Source of the DNA: an uncultured Elusimicrobia bacterium
GTDB taxonomy: Bacteria; Elusimicrobiota; Elusimicrobia; Elusimicrobiales; UBA9959
Direction: 5' to 3'
Assembly: GCA_903873295.1 (NCBI GenBank)
Contig: CAIQNV010000118.1
Location: 1 to 41,768, forward strand
DNA: 41,768 bases
Shown here: positions 8,703 through 19,029 of the stretch, one piece after another
Layout of the letters: the number at the start of each line of letters is the position of its first letter
Numbering within the stretch: position 1 is the stretch's first letter
Notes under the pieces: model-generated
What the model was told of the DNA's origin: nothing
What the model saw: the letters and a program-made list of their open reading frames with translations, nothing else
The model's database searches: none
Translations under genes and position numbers: made by a program

Positions 8703-8724
8703 AAAAAAGTGCGGTCACTTTTTT
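8703..8724. terminator. Short perfect hairpin at the end of the GNAT gene
   Basis: AAAAAAGTG / CACTTTTTT with a 4-nt loop, overlapping the GNAT stop codon (8715-8717). The stem is weak (three G-C/G-T type positions), so it may be a partial terminator/attenuator between GNAT and luxE or a processing site rather than a full stop. Confidence 0.35.
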
Positions 8725-9920
8725 GCGCTGGCCTCCGTTTTAAAGACCAGCTCTATATAGTTTTCCCGCCAGAGCTTGAGGTATTCGCGCAGGAAATTCT
8801 TATAGAGAGAGATTATCTTGACGTTGCGGAAATCCAGCACGTCGAAGGTGCGGGAGAAAGCTATGCAGTCGTAGCGCTTGTTGCCCACTTTTTTGGCGCA
8901 GGGGAAATAGGCGCTGGGGATGAAGCGGGCGTCCAGCGCGTCGCGCTGGATGGCCGGCGAATAGGCGTCTATTATGACCTCGATATAGGCCATGTCCATC
9001 TCGCTCACTTTTTGGGCTATGCTCTCCAGCACCACGGCGAAACTGCGCTCGTTGGTCAGGCCGCCCACCACCACGCTGTACTTATCCTTCTGGTTGTAGG
9101 TCAGGTAGACCTCGGTGCCCTGGTCCGGGGTGATCAATATCAGGTTCGGCTCGTGGAAAGGCATCACGATATGTTCGAAGAAACTGCTGTTCCTGGTTTT
9201 ACGCCAGCGGTTCCTGATAAAGTTCGGGGCGGTTATAACTTCGAAGTTAAGCAGCGGGATCCTCTGCTTATGGTCGCTGTATTCGCCGATCACGTTCTTC
9301 ACCTCGGCCTTTTCCAGGTTGACCTGGCGGCGCACGATATCGTAGAACGGTTCCGCTTCGGGGATAAGGCGGGGGCGGGCCCGGCGCTTGGTCAGGGCCT
9401 GCTCCGTGAGGTAGCCCGTAAGGCAGTGGGTTTCGTTGTCGTGCACTTTATGAGTGTTGGGGAAAATGCCCAGCTTTATAAAGCCAAGGGTCTCCGTCAG
9501 TCGCTGCGGCGCGTAGTTGGCGGTGCGCGTGGTGGCGTAGACCAGGTCCACCAGGTCCTTATCCTTGGTGATATCGTCGAGGATAAGCTTCATCATGGTG
9601 TAGGCCAGGTCCAGCTTCCTGAACTCCTGGCTTACCACGGCGCCGAAGGCTTTTGAAATGCGGTGCGGCAGGTCCAGCGCGTAAACCAGGCTGCCCACCA
9701 CGCGGCCCTGGCATTCCGCCACTATCCAGTAATAATCGTCGTTCTCTATGGCGCTGCGCATGCGCTCTTTGTCGGTCACGATGGGCACGGAATAAGTGCC
9801 GCCGTAGATCTCCGCATAGAGCATCTGTATGCGCCGCATGTCGGGGATCTTGGCCAGCCTGATTATAATGTCGGGCTTTCCCTCCGCTTTTATGATTTTT
9901 TCTATTTTTTTAAGCGCCAT
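8715..9920 (-). CDS. GNAT-fold acyltransferase with extra C-terminal domain, lux-like operon
   Basis: 401 residues. The first 175 look like a GNAT N-acetyltransferase: IIRLAKIPDMRRIQMLYAEI at the start, YWIVAECQGRVVGSLVYAL (strand 4 region), a run FRKLDLAYTMMKLILDDI where the acetyl-CoA loop is expected, and NYAPQRLTETLGFIKLGIFP as the C-terminal GNAT strand. The classic R/Q-x-x-G-x-G/A loop is degenerate. Residues 190-401 form a second domain I do not recognise, rich in charged residues, with IEVIIDAYSPAIQRDALDAR and ACFIPSAYFPCAKKVGNKR-like segments reminiscent of a second, divergent GNAT fold. It is the first gene of the operon with luxE and the luxC fusion, so it may acylate, or supply, the substrate of the reductase. 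No Shine-Dalgarno sequence is visible. Confidence 0.65.
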   Translation of the reverse strand: MALKKIEKIIKAEGKPDIIIRLAKIPDMRRIQMLYAEIYGGTYSVPIVTDKERMRSAIENDDYYWIVAECQGRVVGSLVYALDLPHRISKAFGAVVSQEFRKLDLAYTMMKLILDDITKDKDLVDLVYATTRTANYAPQRLTETLGFIKLGIFPNTHKVHDNETHCLTGYLTEQALTKRRARPRLIPEAEPFYDIVRRQVNLEKAEVKNVIGEYSDHKQRIPLLNFEVITAPNFIRNRWRKTRNSSFFEHIVMPFHEPNLILITPDQGTEVYLTYNQKDKYSVVVGGLTNERSFAVVLESIAQKVSEMDMAYIEVIIDAYSPAIQRDALDARFIPSAYFPCAKKVGNKRYDCIAFSRTFDVLDFRNVKIISLYKNFLREYLKLWRENYIELVFKTEASAKK

Positions 9921-9933
9921 ATAATATAATATA
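9921..9933 (-). promoter_or_regulatory. AT-rich -10 region directly before the GNAT start
   Basis: On the minus strand TATATT ends 7 nt before the ATG within an unbroken A/T stretch. With no Shine-Dalgarno sequence this fits a leaderless transcript, though several overlapping -10 registers are possible. Confidence 0.4.
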
Positions 9934-9989
9934 TAAAATTGCGCGGTCTTTCATACTGACGAATATCAGCGGCGGGTTTTTAAGCTATT

Positions 9990-10940
9990 ATGAAACTAAA
10001 CAAACTCCTGTTGTTTCTGGCGGTCCTTCCGGCGTTCTGGGGCTGCGCCTCCTTTAATTCCGGGGATATTCTCGTCGAGCGCGGCGCGGCGCGGTCCATG
10101 CTCGCCGACAAGACCATCATCCCGTTTTCGGAGATCCAGGTTTCCTGGCAGAATTTCCCCTACCGGGCGCCGACCGACTCCATAGGCGAGGGCTCTACCA
10201 GGCCCCAAAAGATAAAGCCGCTGCCGGTCGAGCCTGCCGACGCCGCCGCTTTCGGCCGCAAAGCCAGGGAGATCTTCGCCAAGGCCGGCCTTTACGACAA
10301 GGCCCGCGGCCGCGGGACCCTGCGCCTTGAGCTTACCAGCTTCGGGCGCTGGACTTACGGCGACCTATTCCGCTCCTACCTGGTGGACACGGGGTTCATC
10401 TTTATAATCCCTTCCTCGCTGCGGATAAACTATTACCTCGCCGCCGATTTTTCCGTTTCAACCGGCACCGTGCGGGTTGAAACCGAGGCGCGCCACAAGA
10501 CTACCTTTCATCTGCTTATGGCGCCGCTTTACCCCTTCTTTTCACCGGGAGCCCGCGAGAACGGGCTGCTGAAGCAGATGCTGTGGCGCTCGACCACCGA
10601 TGTCTACGCGCGGCTGAAGGCCGCCGGGTCCGCGGCCCGCGAGCTGCCGCCAAAAGCGGCGCAGCCGGAGGCCGAGGCGCAATCTCTGGCCATCCCCCCG
10701 CTGCAGCCCGACAGGACCTGGCTGCCGGATCAGGCCGTGGAAGGCGCCCCCGCGGCAGCCGGGCCGGAAATAGTTCCGCAGAAGCCCGACCAGACCTGGG
10801 TGGTGCCGGCCGCCGGACAGCAGGCTCCGGCCGCGCCTCAGATCAAAGCAAACCCCGTGCCGCAGGCTCCGGCGGACCCCGTGAATAAACCCGCGCCCGC
10901 CAAAGAAGCCCCCGTGCAGGACGAAACCCCTGACGACTAG
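9990..10940 (+). CDS. Putative lipoprotein with Pro/Ala-rich repeated tail
   Basis: 316 residues. MKLNKLLLFLAVLPAFWGC is a signal peptide ending in a lipobox-like site (Cys19; Phe at -3 is unusual), so it is probably anchored to a membrane. Residues 20-210 form a folded domain of unknown family with TLRLELTSFGRWTYGDLFRS and INYYLAADFSVSTGTVRVET, suggesting beta structure. From about 215 the protein is disordered and repeats a motif, PDRTWLPDQ and later PDQTWVVPA, among Pro/Ala stretches. Transcribed alone, divergent from the GNAT gene, and ended by a strong terminator at 10971. I assign no function. Confidence 0.6.
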   Translation: MKLNKLLLFLAVLPAFWGCASFNSGDILVERGAARSMLADKTIIPFSEIQVSWQNFPYRAPTDSIGEGSTRPQKIKPLPVEPADAAAFGRKAREIFAKAGLYDKARGRGTLRLELTSFGRWTYGDLFRSYLVDTGFIFIIPSSLRINYYLAADFSVSTGTVRVETEARHKTTFHLLMAPLYPFFSPGARENGLLKQMLWRSTTDVYARLKAAGSAARELPPKAAQPEAEAQSLAIPPLQPDRTWLPDQAVEGAPAAAGPEIVPQKPDQTWVVPAAGQQAPAAPQIKANPVPQAPADPVNKPAPAKEAPVQDETPDD

Positions 10941-10970
10941 GATGTTTTCCTGAATTTTCAGGCATTCAAT

Positions 10971-10998
10971 AAAAAACCCCGCCGCTGCGGGGTTTTTT
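10971..10998. terminator. Bidirectional rho-independent terminator
   Basis: AAAAAACCCCGC, loop CGCT, GCGGGGTTTTTT: a perfect 12-bp stem with A/T tracts at both sides. It serves the lipoprotein gene (plus) and the 173-residue gene (minus), which converge here. Confidence 0.92.
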
Positions 10999-11023
10999 AT
11001 CGTCTCACGGATACCGACCAGGC

Positions 11024-11545
11024 TTATCTCCCGGTTTTCGCCGCAGGCTTGTCGGCCGGCTTCTCGGCCGGCTTCTCGGCCGCGGTCTTCTCGGCGGGCT
11101 TCTCGGGTGCCGCCTCATCTGCCGCCGGTGCCGCAGCGGCTTCCGGGGCGGGTAAATTGGCAAGCGCCTCTTTCGCGTCCGGAGCGAAGAAGCTTTCCGG
11201 GTTCGCCTTGAGGAACTTGGTCAGCGCGGCGCGTCCGCCTTCGACGTCCCCGCCCACCACCAGCTCCACCGCGTCCGTCAGCTGCTTTTTCTCGTCGGCC
11301 AGTTTCTTCTGGGCCTTCTCCGAAACGCCGCCCTTCCAGTAAGGCGCGTTCGCGTCCTCGCCCTGTTTCGCGCCGCGCACGGCCGCGACCGCGGTGACCC
11401 GGGTCTTGGACTGAAGTTTCTTCTGCACTTTGGTCTTAAGGCCTTTGAGCATATCGCCATACCAGCCCTTCCAGTCCTTATTCCCCTCCGCGTGGATTAC
11501 CCCTACCGCGAAGATCAGCGCCAGCGCCATCAATAGTTTTTTCAT
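11024..11545 (-). CDS. Small exported protein with charged Ala/Lys/Pro tail
   Basis: 173 residues; MKKLLMALALIFAVGVIHAE is a clear signal peptide (cleavage after HA-E). GGAGGG stands 7 nt before the ATG. Residues 20-125 are lysine-rich and probably helical (KDWKGWYGDMLKGLKTKVQK; LTKFLKANPESFFAPDAKEA, which resembles one TPR helix pair). The tail from 135 repeats EKPAEK/ADKPA units and is low complexity; the DNA shows the same as tandem repeats near 11055-11110. It lies 21 nt downstream of the large NHL gene, so the two form an operon and may share a periplasmic task. Function unknown. Confidence 0.65.
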   Translation of the reverse strand: MKKLLMALALIFAVGVIHAEGNKDWKGWYGDMLKGLKTKVQKKLQSKTRVTAVAAVRGAKQGEDANAPYWKGGVSEKAQKKLADEKKQLTDAVELVVGGDVEGGRAALTKFLKANPESFFAPDAKEALANLPAPEAAAAPAADEAAPEKPAEKTAAEKPAEKPADKPAAKTGR

Positions 11546-11566
11546 AAGAGTACCCTCCCGTTTATT

Positions 11567-14500
11567 TTACTTGGAAAGCTTATCGCCTATGCTTTTCAGC
11601 TCTGGCTCGATTTTAGCCGCCCGCTCGGCAAAGGTCTTAACGTCGTCTTTTTTTCCCAGTTTCCCGGAAACCCTGGCGAGATTAAGCCAGATGCTGCCGT
11701 CGAAGGGATCGGCCTTGGCCGCCTTGAAGTAATAGTCCTTAGCCTCGTCGTATTTTCCGCCCGCAAAGCTCAGGTTGCCCATATCATTCAGCGCACCCGC
11801 GTTGAAGGGTTCCTTCTCCAGGACCTTTTCGAAACAGCCGGAAGCCTCGTCGTAGGCCTTGTATTCCGCGTGCAGTATGCCCAGGCTGAGGTTAGTCTCT
11901 ATATCCCCGGGGACCTCCTGCAGTATGCGGCCGTAGTATTTTTTAAGGTAGCTGTAGCGGGCGGCCATGAGCGAACCGATAGCCTCCTTAATGCGCCCGG
12001 GCAGCGCGTCGGACGAGTATTTGTCGGCCTCAGTCTCGGGCAGCGTGACCGGCTCGAACTCGTTCCAGGAAGCCCTCACGTCTATAACTTTAACATCCTT
12101 GTCCATCTTGCGGTAAAGGTCGGCTATGTGCAGAATTGAATCCTGGAAACTTTTGCCCACCATGGTGGTCTCAACCCCCACCCACCAGGTGTTGTTGTAT
12201 TTTATCAGGTAATCCTCGGGCAGGCCCACATCGTTAGCGTCGGTGGCGCCGGTATCGAACATCAGCGCGATATGGCCGGGGAAGTCAAGCAGCGCCACGT
12301 GCAGGCCGGAGGCCTCGAAGATGCTGGAGAACAGCGCGGTCAGATCGTCGCAGTCTCCGCTCTTCAGCTGAAGCGTGTTGCGCGGGAACTGCACGGTATC
12401 CAGTACCAGGTTCTGCGTGGACTTGATCACCGCATAGGGGTTTACCGGATCGGCCAGATAGGTAATGCCGTATTCGCCCAGGGCTTCCCAGGCCATAAGC
12501 GCGGTCAGAATGCTGTCGTCAAGCAGCTCAGCCTCCGTCTCGAACTTCTTCTTCTCGCCCAGCGCGAAAGCCCTGAAGGCCATGATCGGAGTATCTTTTA
12601 CCGTTATGAAATTGGCCAGCCTGGCCGAATTGTCCCACACTATGGCGTTCTTGGAAAGCACCTTGACGGGCTTGTTCAGGGTGACGGTCTTCTCGGCCCC
12701 GTCCTGGTAATAGGTCAGCGTAAGCTGGCATTGTATGGGGGTATCCTCGTTTATATTAAGGATCCTGTTGTTCAGCGTGGCGGACAGGGCCACCTCGGTC
12801 TGCTGGTGCGCTTTCACTTCCTCAACTATAGTGTCGCTCGGGAAGTCCATGAAGTCTTTGAAGAAGAAAGAAAGCTTCACGTTGGTGAAATCGTTGTCGG
12901 TATTGTTCTTGATCGCGATCTTGCCGACCGGGTTCTTCTGGTAGTATTTGTAGTTGGCCGAGAAGATGTAGTTGAGCGACGCCGACGACAGTATCTCCAT
13001 CGGGGCGACGTTCTTGCTCCCCGCCTCGGGCGCCTGGGCCGCTTCCGGCTCCGCGGCGGCTTTAGCGGCTTCCGGCAGTTCGAAGAAGGCCTCTACGGGG
13101 GCGGACAGGCCTCCCCTCACGCCGGTGGCCGACAGCCCGGCCGCGTAATAATAGTAGGTATCCTCGGCCGTCAGCCCGGAATCCTCGAAAACTTTTTCTT
13201 TTGAGCTGCCGATCTCCGCGGGATCGCCGGTGCCTTTGCTGCGGTACACCTTGAAACCGCCCGTCCAGGCGCTGGTCTTGGCGTTCCAGGAAAGCTTCAC
13301 GCTCTTTTCCCCGACTTCCGCCTTCAGTTCAAAAGGCGGCGGCGGCAGGTAGCTGATGTTGAAGGCCAGCACCCTGGCGTTCTCAATGTCGGAAACGTAT
13401 ATTTTGTCGTTGCGGAAGGCCAGGTGCTGGGGCGCCCAGAGTTCCCGCTCGCCGCGGCCCTTGGCGAAGAAGCTGGCCGTGAAATTGCCGGCGTCGTCGA
13501 AGATCTTGACGTTGAAGGACCCCTTGTCCAATATGTAAAAGAACCCCTTGCCGTCATAGGCCAGCGAGACGGGCTCCTGCAGGTTCCCGGAATCGTCCCA
13601 GACGCGCAGGAACTTGCCCATGGAATCCATGACTATGACCTTCTTAAGCACGGAATCCAGGATATAGACGTTCTTGTTTTCGTCGCAGCGGACCGCCACC
13701 GGGTTGGCGAGCATTACGCTGCCAAGCTCGGGGCCCTTGGCGAAAAGGAACATGCCGTCGGCGCTGAAAGCCTTGATCTGCTTGTTCTTGGTGTCGGCCA
13801 CAAAGATATTGCCCTTCGAGTTGACGGCCACGGAAGACGGCATCCTGAACTGGCCCTCCCCCGAACCGCTCTCGCCGAACATATTATCGTAAGCGCCGTC
13901 CGGCTTGAAGATCTGGATCCTGTCGTTGCCGGTATCGGCCACGTATATCATGCCCTTGGCGTCCACGAAAAGACCGCGGGGCGCGCGGACCTGCCCCTGC
14001 AGTTTGCCCTCGCGGATGAGGGTCTTCTTGGAGGTGCCGTCGATAAGGGCGATCTCCCTGGCTTCAGGCAGCCAGGCGATTATCTTCCCGGCGGGCGTCA
14101 CGGTGAAGACGTCGGCCTTAAAGACGAACTTGGACGAAGGCCCCTTGACGGCGAACCGGTCAAGTATCGCGACCTGCGGCAGCCCGGGCCCGGTCTCGGC
14201 GCCTTCGAGCTTAAGCAGGACCACTTTCTTATTCTCCTCGTCGCAGAGGTAAAGCGTGCCGGCCTCGTCGAGCACGATATCGCGCAGATTCTTGAATTCG
14301 CTCTTGCCCTTTCCCCTGGTGCCGAAAGTGCCTACCACCTCGCCGGTCTCCGCGACCTCCCTGACCTTGCCCTCTTTGGAATTTATCGCGTAAAAGGAGC
14401 CGTATTTATCGACGGCCGCGCCGTTGTTGGCCATCGGGTATTCCTTGAGCAGCTTGCCGGTCCGGTCATACTTCTGGAGCATCGCCTTCTCCGGATCGGA

Positions 14501-15049
14501 GACAAGAATGTCCCCGGAGCGGTTAAGCGTGATCTTGGCGGGGTTAAGCTTTGTGACGCCGTCGGATTTGACCGCGGGAAAACCGTAAAGATAAATGCCG
14601 TCGGAGTTGAAGACCTCGATCCGGGAGTTATCGGTATTGGACACATACACCCTGTCGTCCGGCCCGTATGCTATGCCCCCGGGGGATTTAAGCTGGCCGG
14701 GCGCGGAGCCTTCGCTGGAAAAGGCCCAGAGCATCTTGCCTTCCGCGTCAAAAACGGCCACGCGGGAGTTGCCGGTGTCGGCCACATAAAGCTTGTCGCC
14801 GCCGAAGGCGAGGGATTCGGGAGCGCGCAGGCCGCCCTCTAGTTTCTTCAGCGCTTTCCCCTCGGCGTCGAAGACGAACACGGCGTTGGCCTTCGAGTCG
14901 GCCACGAACACCCTGCCCCCGGCCACCGCCACGGCGGCCGGCTTTAAGAACGCCGGGCTGAGTATCTGGCTTTTAAATTCTATTTTCTCGTAGGCGGCCG
15001 AAACGGAAGCCAGGGCGAAAAATACTGACAAAAAGATAATGCGGTTCAT
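11567..15049 (-). CDS. Exported NHL-repeat / FN3 / transglutaminase-like / TPR protein
   Basis: 1160 residues with a signal peptide (MNRIIFLSVFFALASVSA). GGGGAGG precedes the ATG. Residues 25-570 carry about ten NHL-type beta-propeller repeats, such as KLYVADTGNSRVAVFDAEGK and MIYVADTGNDRIQIFKPDG. A fibronectin type III domain follows (573-656, with VKLSWNAKTSAWTGGFKVYR). After an Ala/Glu linker comes an Ig-like segment (about 695-800), then a transglutaminase-like core: KSGDCDDLTALF with Cys900 and PGHIALMFDTG with His926. TPR repeats close the protein (1050-1160). The pieces are all interaction or peptide-processing modules, so a scaffold for secreted or envelope proteins is a reasonable guess. 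The catalytic Cys and His are present, but the third residue of the triad was not identified. Confidence 0.75.
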   Translation of the reverse strand: MNRIIFLSVFFALASVSAAYEKIEFKSQILSPAFLKPAAVAVAGGRVFVADSKANAVFVFDAEGKALKKLEGGLRAPESLAFGGDKLYVADTGNSRVAVFDAEGKMLWAFSSEGSAPGQLKSPGGIAYGPDDRVYVSNTDNSRIEVFNSDGIYLYGFPAVKSDGVTKLNPAKITLNRSGDILVSDPEKAMLQKYDRTGKLLKEYPMANNGAAVDKYGSFYAINSKEGKVREVAETGEVVGTFGTRGKGKSEFKNLRDIVLDEAGTLYLCDEENKKVVLLKLEGAETGPGLPQVAILDRFAVKGPSSKFVFKADVFTVTPAGKIIAWLPEAREIALIDGTSKKTLIREGKLQGQVRAPRGLFVDAKGMIYVADTGNDRIQIFKPDGAYDNMFGESGSGEGQFRMPSSVAVNSKGNIFVADTKNKQIKAFSADGMFLFAKGPELGSVMLANPVAVRCDENKNVYILDSVLKKVIVMDSMGKFLRVWDDSGNLQEPVSLAYDGKGFFYILDKGSFNVKIFDDAGNFTASFFAKGRGERELWAPQHLAFRNDKIYVSDIENARVLAFNISYLPPPPFELKAEVGEKSVKLSWNAKTSAWTGGFKVYRSKGTGDPAEIGSSKEKVFEDSGLTAEDTYYYYAAGLSATGVRGGLSAPVEAFFELPEAAKAAAEPEAAQAPEAGSKNVAPMEILSSASLNYIFSANYKYYQKNPVGKIAIKNNTDNDFTNVKLSFFFKDFMDFPSDTIVEEVKAHQQTEVALSATLNNRILNINEDTPIQCQLTLTYYQDGAEKTVTLNKPVKVLSKNAIVWDNSARLANFITVKDTPIMAFRAFALGEKKKFETEAELLDDSILTALMAWEALGEYGITYLADPVNPYAVIKSTQNLVLDTVQFPRNTLQLKSGDCDDLTALFSSIFEASGLHVALLDFPGHIALMFDTGATDANDVGLPEDYLIKYNNTWWVGVETTMVGKSFQDSILHIADLYRKMDKDVKVIDVRASWNEFEPVTLPETEADKYSSDALPGRIKEAIGSLMAARYSYLKKYYGRILQEVPGDIETNLSLGILHAEYKAYDEASGCFEKVLEKEPFNAGALNDMGNLSFAGGKYDEAKDYYFKAAKADPFDGSIWLNLARVSGKLGKKDDVKTFAERAAKIEPELKSIGDKLSK

Positions 15050-15424
15050 TTTACTGCCTCCCCTTACATTTGCCCGCGCGCGCCGGCGCCGGCTTATTAC
15101 GCGGCGGCGCCGACAATCCCATCGCCTGCGGCAGGCGGCGAGACGGACATCAGACGGCTAAGCTCCTGCGACTACAAGTTATTATATTATTTTTTGGAGC
15201 GGATTACGCCTCTTTTTAGAGTATTATTTTATCTAAAGCGAAGTTAAGCAAATCGCGCTTGCTCTGAACGCCGATAATATTTTACGATATACTTTATACC
15301 CGCAATGCTTGCGCGCGGACCGGGGACGATCTTCCCCTCCGCACTGTTCGTTAAGCCGTGTCATTTCTCTCCACCTGGCGCTATAAGCATCCGACGGCCT
15401 AAACCACGGAGTTCATACTATTAT
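15050..15424. promoter_or_regulatory. Divergent intergenic region of the NHL gene and sdhCAB
   Basis: 375 bp with no gene. It holds GC-rich palindromes near 15080-15140 (CGCCTGC/GCAGGCG), then an A/T-rich zone at 15180-15300. On the minus strand this gives TATAAT-like boxes for the NHL gene around 15180-15190. On the plus strand TATACT (about 15287) is the best -10 for sdhC, giving a leader of roughly 130 nt. A 22-bp segment at 15393-15414 recurs upstream of the fumarase gene (see findings). Confidence 0.4.
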
Positions 15425-16108
15425 ATGGATATAACCTTCCTCAAGCGCTTAGCAACTACTTCAATAGGCAGGAAAGCCCTGATGGCGGTCTCCGGCCTGC
15501 TGCTGGGCGGTTTCATGCTGGTGCACCTGGCGGAAAACCTGCTCCTTTTCAAGGGGGAGGCGGCCTATAACGGCTGGGTCGACCTGCTAGCGTCAAACCC
15601 CGTCACCCCGCTCCTTGAAATAGGATTACTTTTAATATTTATAGCGCATATTATAACCGGCGTCTGGGTGCGGGTGGAAGACTTTCTTAACGCCCCCAGC
15701 GGCTACGAGGCGCGGAACTGGCAGGGCGGCCGCACTATAGGTTCCGCCACCATGCTTTATACCGCTGCCGCCGTTCTATCCTATCTGACCTATCATATGC
15801 TTACCTTCCGCTTTGTGGACCATTCCATGGGCTTTTACCAGATGGTAACGGGGGCTTTCCGCAGCCGGGCGTTCGTAGTCGTCTACATAGCCGGCTCCGC
15901 CGCGCTGGCCCTGCACCTCAGCCACGGCATGCAGAGCGCCTTCCAGACGCTGGGGCTGAACCACCCCAAGTATACTCCCTTAATAAAGATCGGCGGCATA
16001 CTGGTGGCGGTTTTAATGACGGGCTTCGCGCTTATCTCGGTGTATTACCTGCTGGGAATCGACCTAAAGGCGGCTGAGGCCGGCTACCAGGTCGTAATAA
16101 TAAGGTAG
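15425..16108 (+). CDS. sdhC: Succinate dehydrogenase/fumarate reductase cytochrome b558 subunit
   Basis: 227 residues from the ATG at 15425. The frame extends to 15305, but family members start close to ITFLKRLATTSIGRKALMAV, so the shorter form is chosen. Five membrane helices and histidines in helical positions (His34 in MLVHLAENLL, His75 in FIAHIITGV, His124 in LTYHMLTF, His164/167 in ALHLSHGM) match the single-anchor, di-heme cytochrome b558 subunit of the type found in Bacillus, Bacteroidetes and epsilon/deltaproteobacterial enzymes. It anchors SdhA-SdhB to the inner membrane and exchanges electrons with quinone. First gene of sdhCAB; only GGAG at a rather long distance (13 nt) serves as Shine-Dalgarno. 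Confidence 0.88.
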   Translation: MDITFLKRLATTSIGRKALMAVSGLLLGGFMLVHLAENLLLFKGEAAYNGWVDLLASNPVTPLLEIGLLLIFIAHIITGVWVRVEDFLNAPSGYEARNWQGGRTIGSATMLYTAAAVLSYLTYHMLTFRFVDHSMGFYQMVTGAFRSRAFVVVYIAGSAALALHLSHGMQSAFQTLGLNHPKYTPLIKIGGILVAVLMTGFALISVYYLLGIDLKAAEAGYQVVIIR

Positions 16109-16162
16109 GCAGCGGCAGCTTCTTACCCCGACTTTACCTCCACCTGACAGTTAGGAGACAAA

Positions 16163-18076
<1,914 letters not shown>

Positions 18077-18122
18077 CGGCGGGCGGCTGTTCTGTGCCTG
18101 TCACTAACGGAGAACTTTAATC

Positions 18123-18890
18123 ATGACTAAATCTAAACATTTCTGCGTCATCGTGCGCGTCTGGCGGCAGGCCGGGCCGCAGGAACCCGGGAGGATGGTT
18201 TCGCACAAGGTGCAGGACGTCTCCCCGGACATGTCGTTCCTGGAGATGCTGGATATCCTCAACGACGACCTGCTGAAAAAAGGCGAGACCCCCATAGCTT
18301 TCGAGAGCGACTGCCGCGAGGGGATCTGCGGCTGCTGCGGGCTGGTGGTGAACGGCGACGTGCACGGGCCCGACGAACATTCCACCGTGTGCCAGCTGCA
18401 TATGCGCAGGTTCAAGGACGGGGACGTGATAACCGTGGAGCCCTGGCGCGTGAAATCTTTTCCGGTGCTGAAGGACCTGGTGGTGGACCGCTCCTCCTTT
18501 GACCGGCTGATAGCGGCCGGCGGCTTTATCTCGGTCAACACCGGGGCCGCTCAGGACGCCAACGCCATACCTATTGAGAAGGACAAAGCGGAAGAGGCGA
18601 TGGACGCCGCCGCCTGCATAGGCTGCGGGGCCTGCGTGGTTTCCTGCCCGAACGGCGCGGCCATGCTTTTCGTCGGCGCCAAGATCTCACAGCTGGCCCT
18701 GCTTCCGCAGGGCGGCCCCGAGCGGGCGGCGCGCGCGCTGAACATGGTGCAGGCGATGGACAAGGAAGGCTTCGGCAACTGCACCAACGAATACGAGTGC
18801 GAGGCCGTCTGCCCGAAAGACGTTAAAGTAGCGAACATCGCCCGCATGAACCGCGAGTTCCTGCTGGCGAATCTCTTTTCTAAGCGCTAA
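18123..18890 (+). CDS. sdhB: Succinate dehydrogenase/fumarate reductase iron-sulfur subunit
   Basis: 255 residues. The plant-type [2Fe-2S] site is SDCREGICGCCG (Cys64, 69, 72) with Cys90 in VCQLH. CIGCGACVVSCPNGA (165, 168, 171, 175) and CTNEYECEAVCPKDV (220, 226, 230) supply the [4Fe-4S] and [3Fe-4S] clusters. All expected cysteines are present. It carries electrons between the flavin of SdhA and the hemes/quinone of SdhC. Last gene of sdhCAB; the next 365 bp hold large inverted repeats and no gene. Confidence 0.95.
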   Translation: MTKSKHFCVIVRVWRQAGPQEPGRMVSHKVQDVSPDMSFLEMLDILNDDLLKKGETPIAFESDCREGICGCCGLVVNGDVHGPDEHSTVCQLHMRRFKDGDVITVEPWRVKSFPVLKDLVVDRSSFDRLIAAGGFISVNTGAAQDANAIPIEKDKAEEAMDAAACIGCGACVVSCPNGAAMLFVGAKISQLALLPQGGPERAARALNMVQAMDKEGFGNCTNEYECEAVCPKDVKVANIARMNREFLLANLFSKR

Positions 18891-18899
18891 GCCAGGGGA

Positions 18900-19029
18900 G
18901 CAGACGTCACAGGGGCCGGAACGCAAAACGCGGTCGGCCACACCGTGTCCTCCCTCATCTCTCGGCCTCGGCGCTACGCAAGCCTCGACCTCAAGAAGGT
19001 TTTGCTAACCCGGCCCCTGCGTCGTCTGC
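18900..19029. repeat. Imperfect inverted repeat, unit 1 of the sdhB-fumarase block
   Basis: Arms 18900-18919 and 19010-19029 match at 18 of 20 positions. The similarity continues inward through a shared GCAAAAC on each side (near 18922 and 19000). The unit also contains TCGGCCACACCGTG (18934-18947), seen again at the right edge of the window. A folded RNA of about 130 nt or a small non-autonomous mobile repeat would both fit. Confidence 0.6.

Noticed and set aside
4861..9920. Bioluminescence operon
   Set aside because: LuxC and LuxE relatives are present, but no luciferase subunit, LuxD or flavin reductase gene is in the window.
13424..14842. A 472-codon open frame on the plus strand
   Set aside because: It is antisense to the NHL repeats and its repeating pattern mirrors them.
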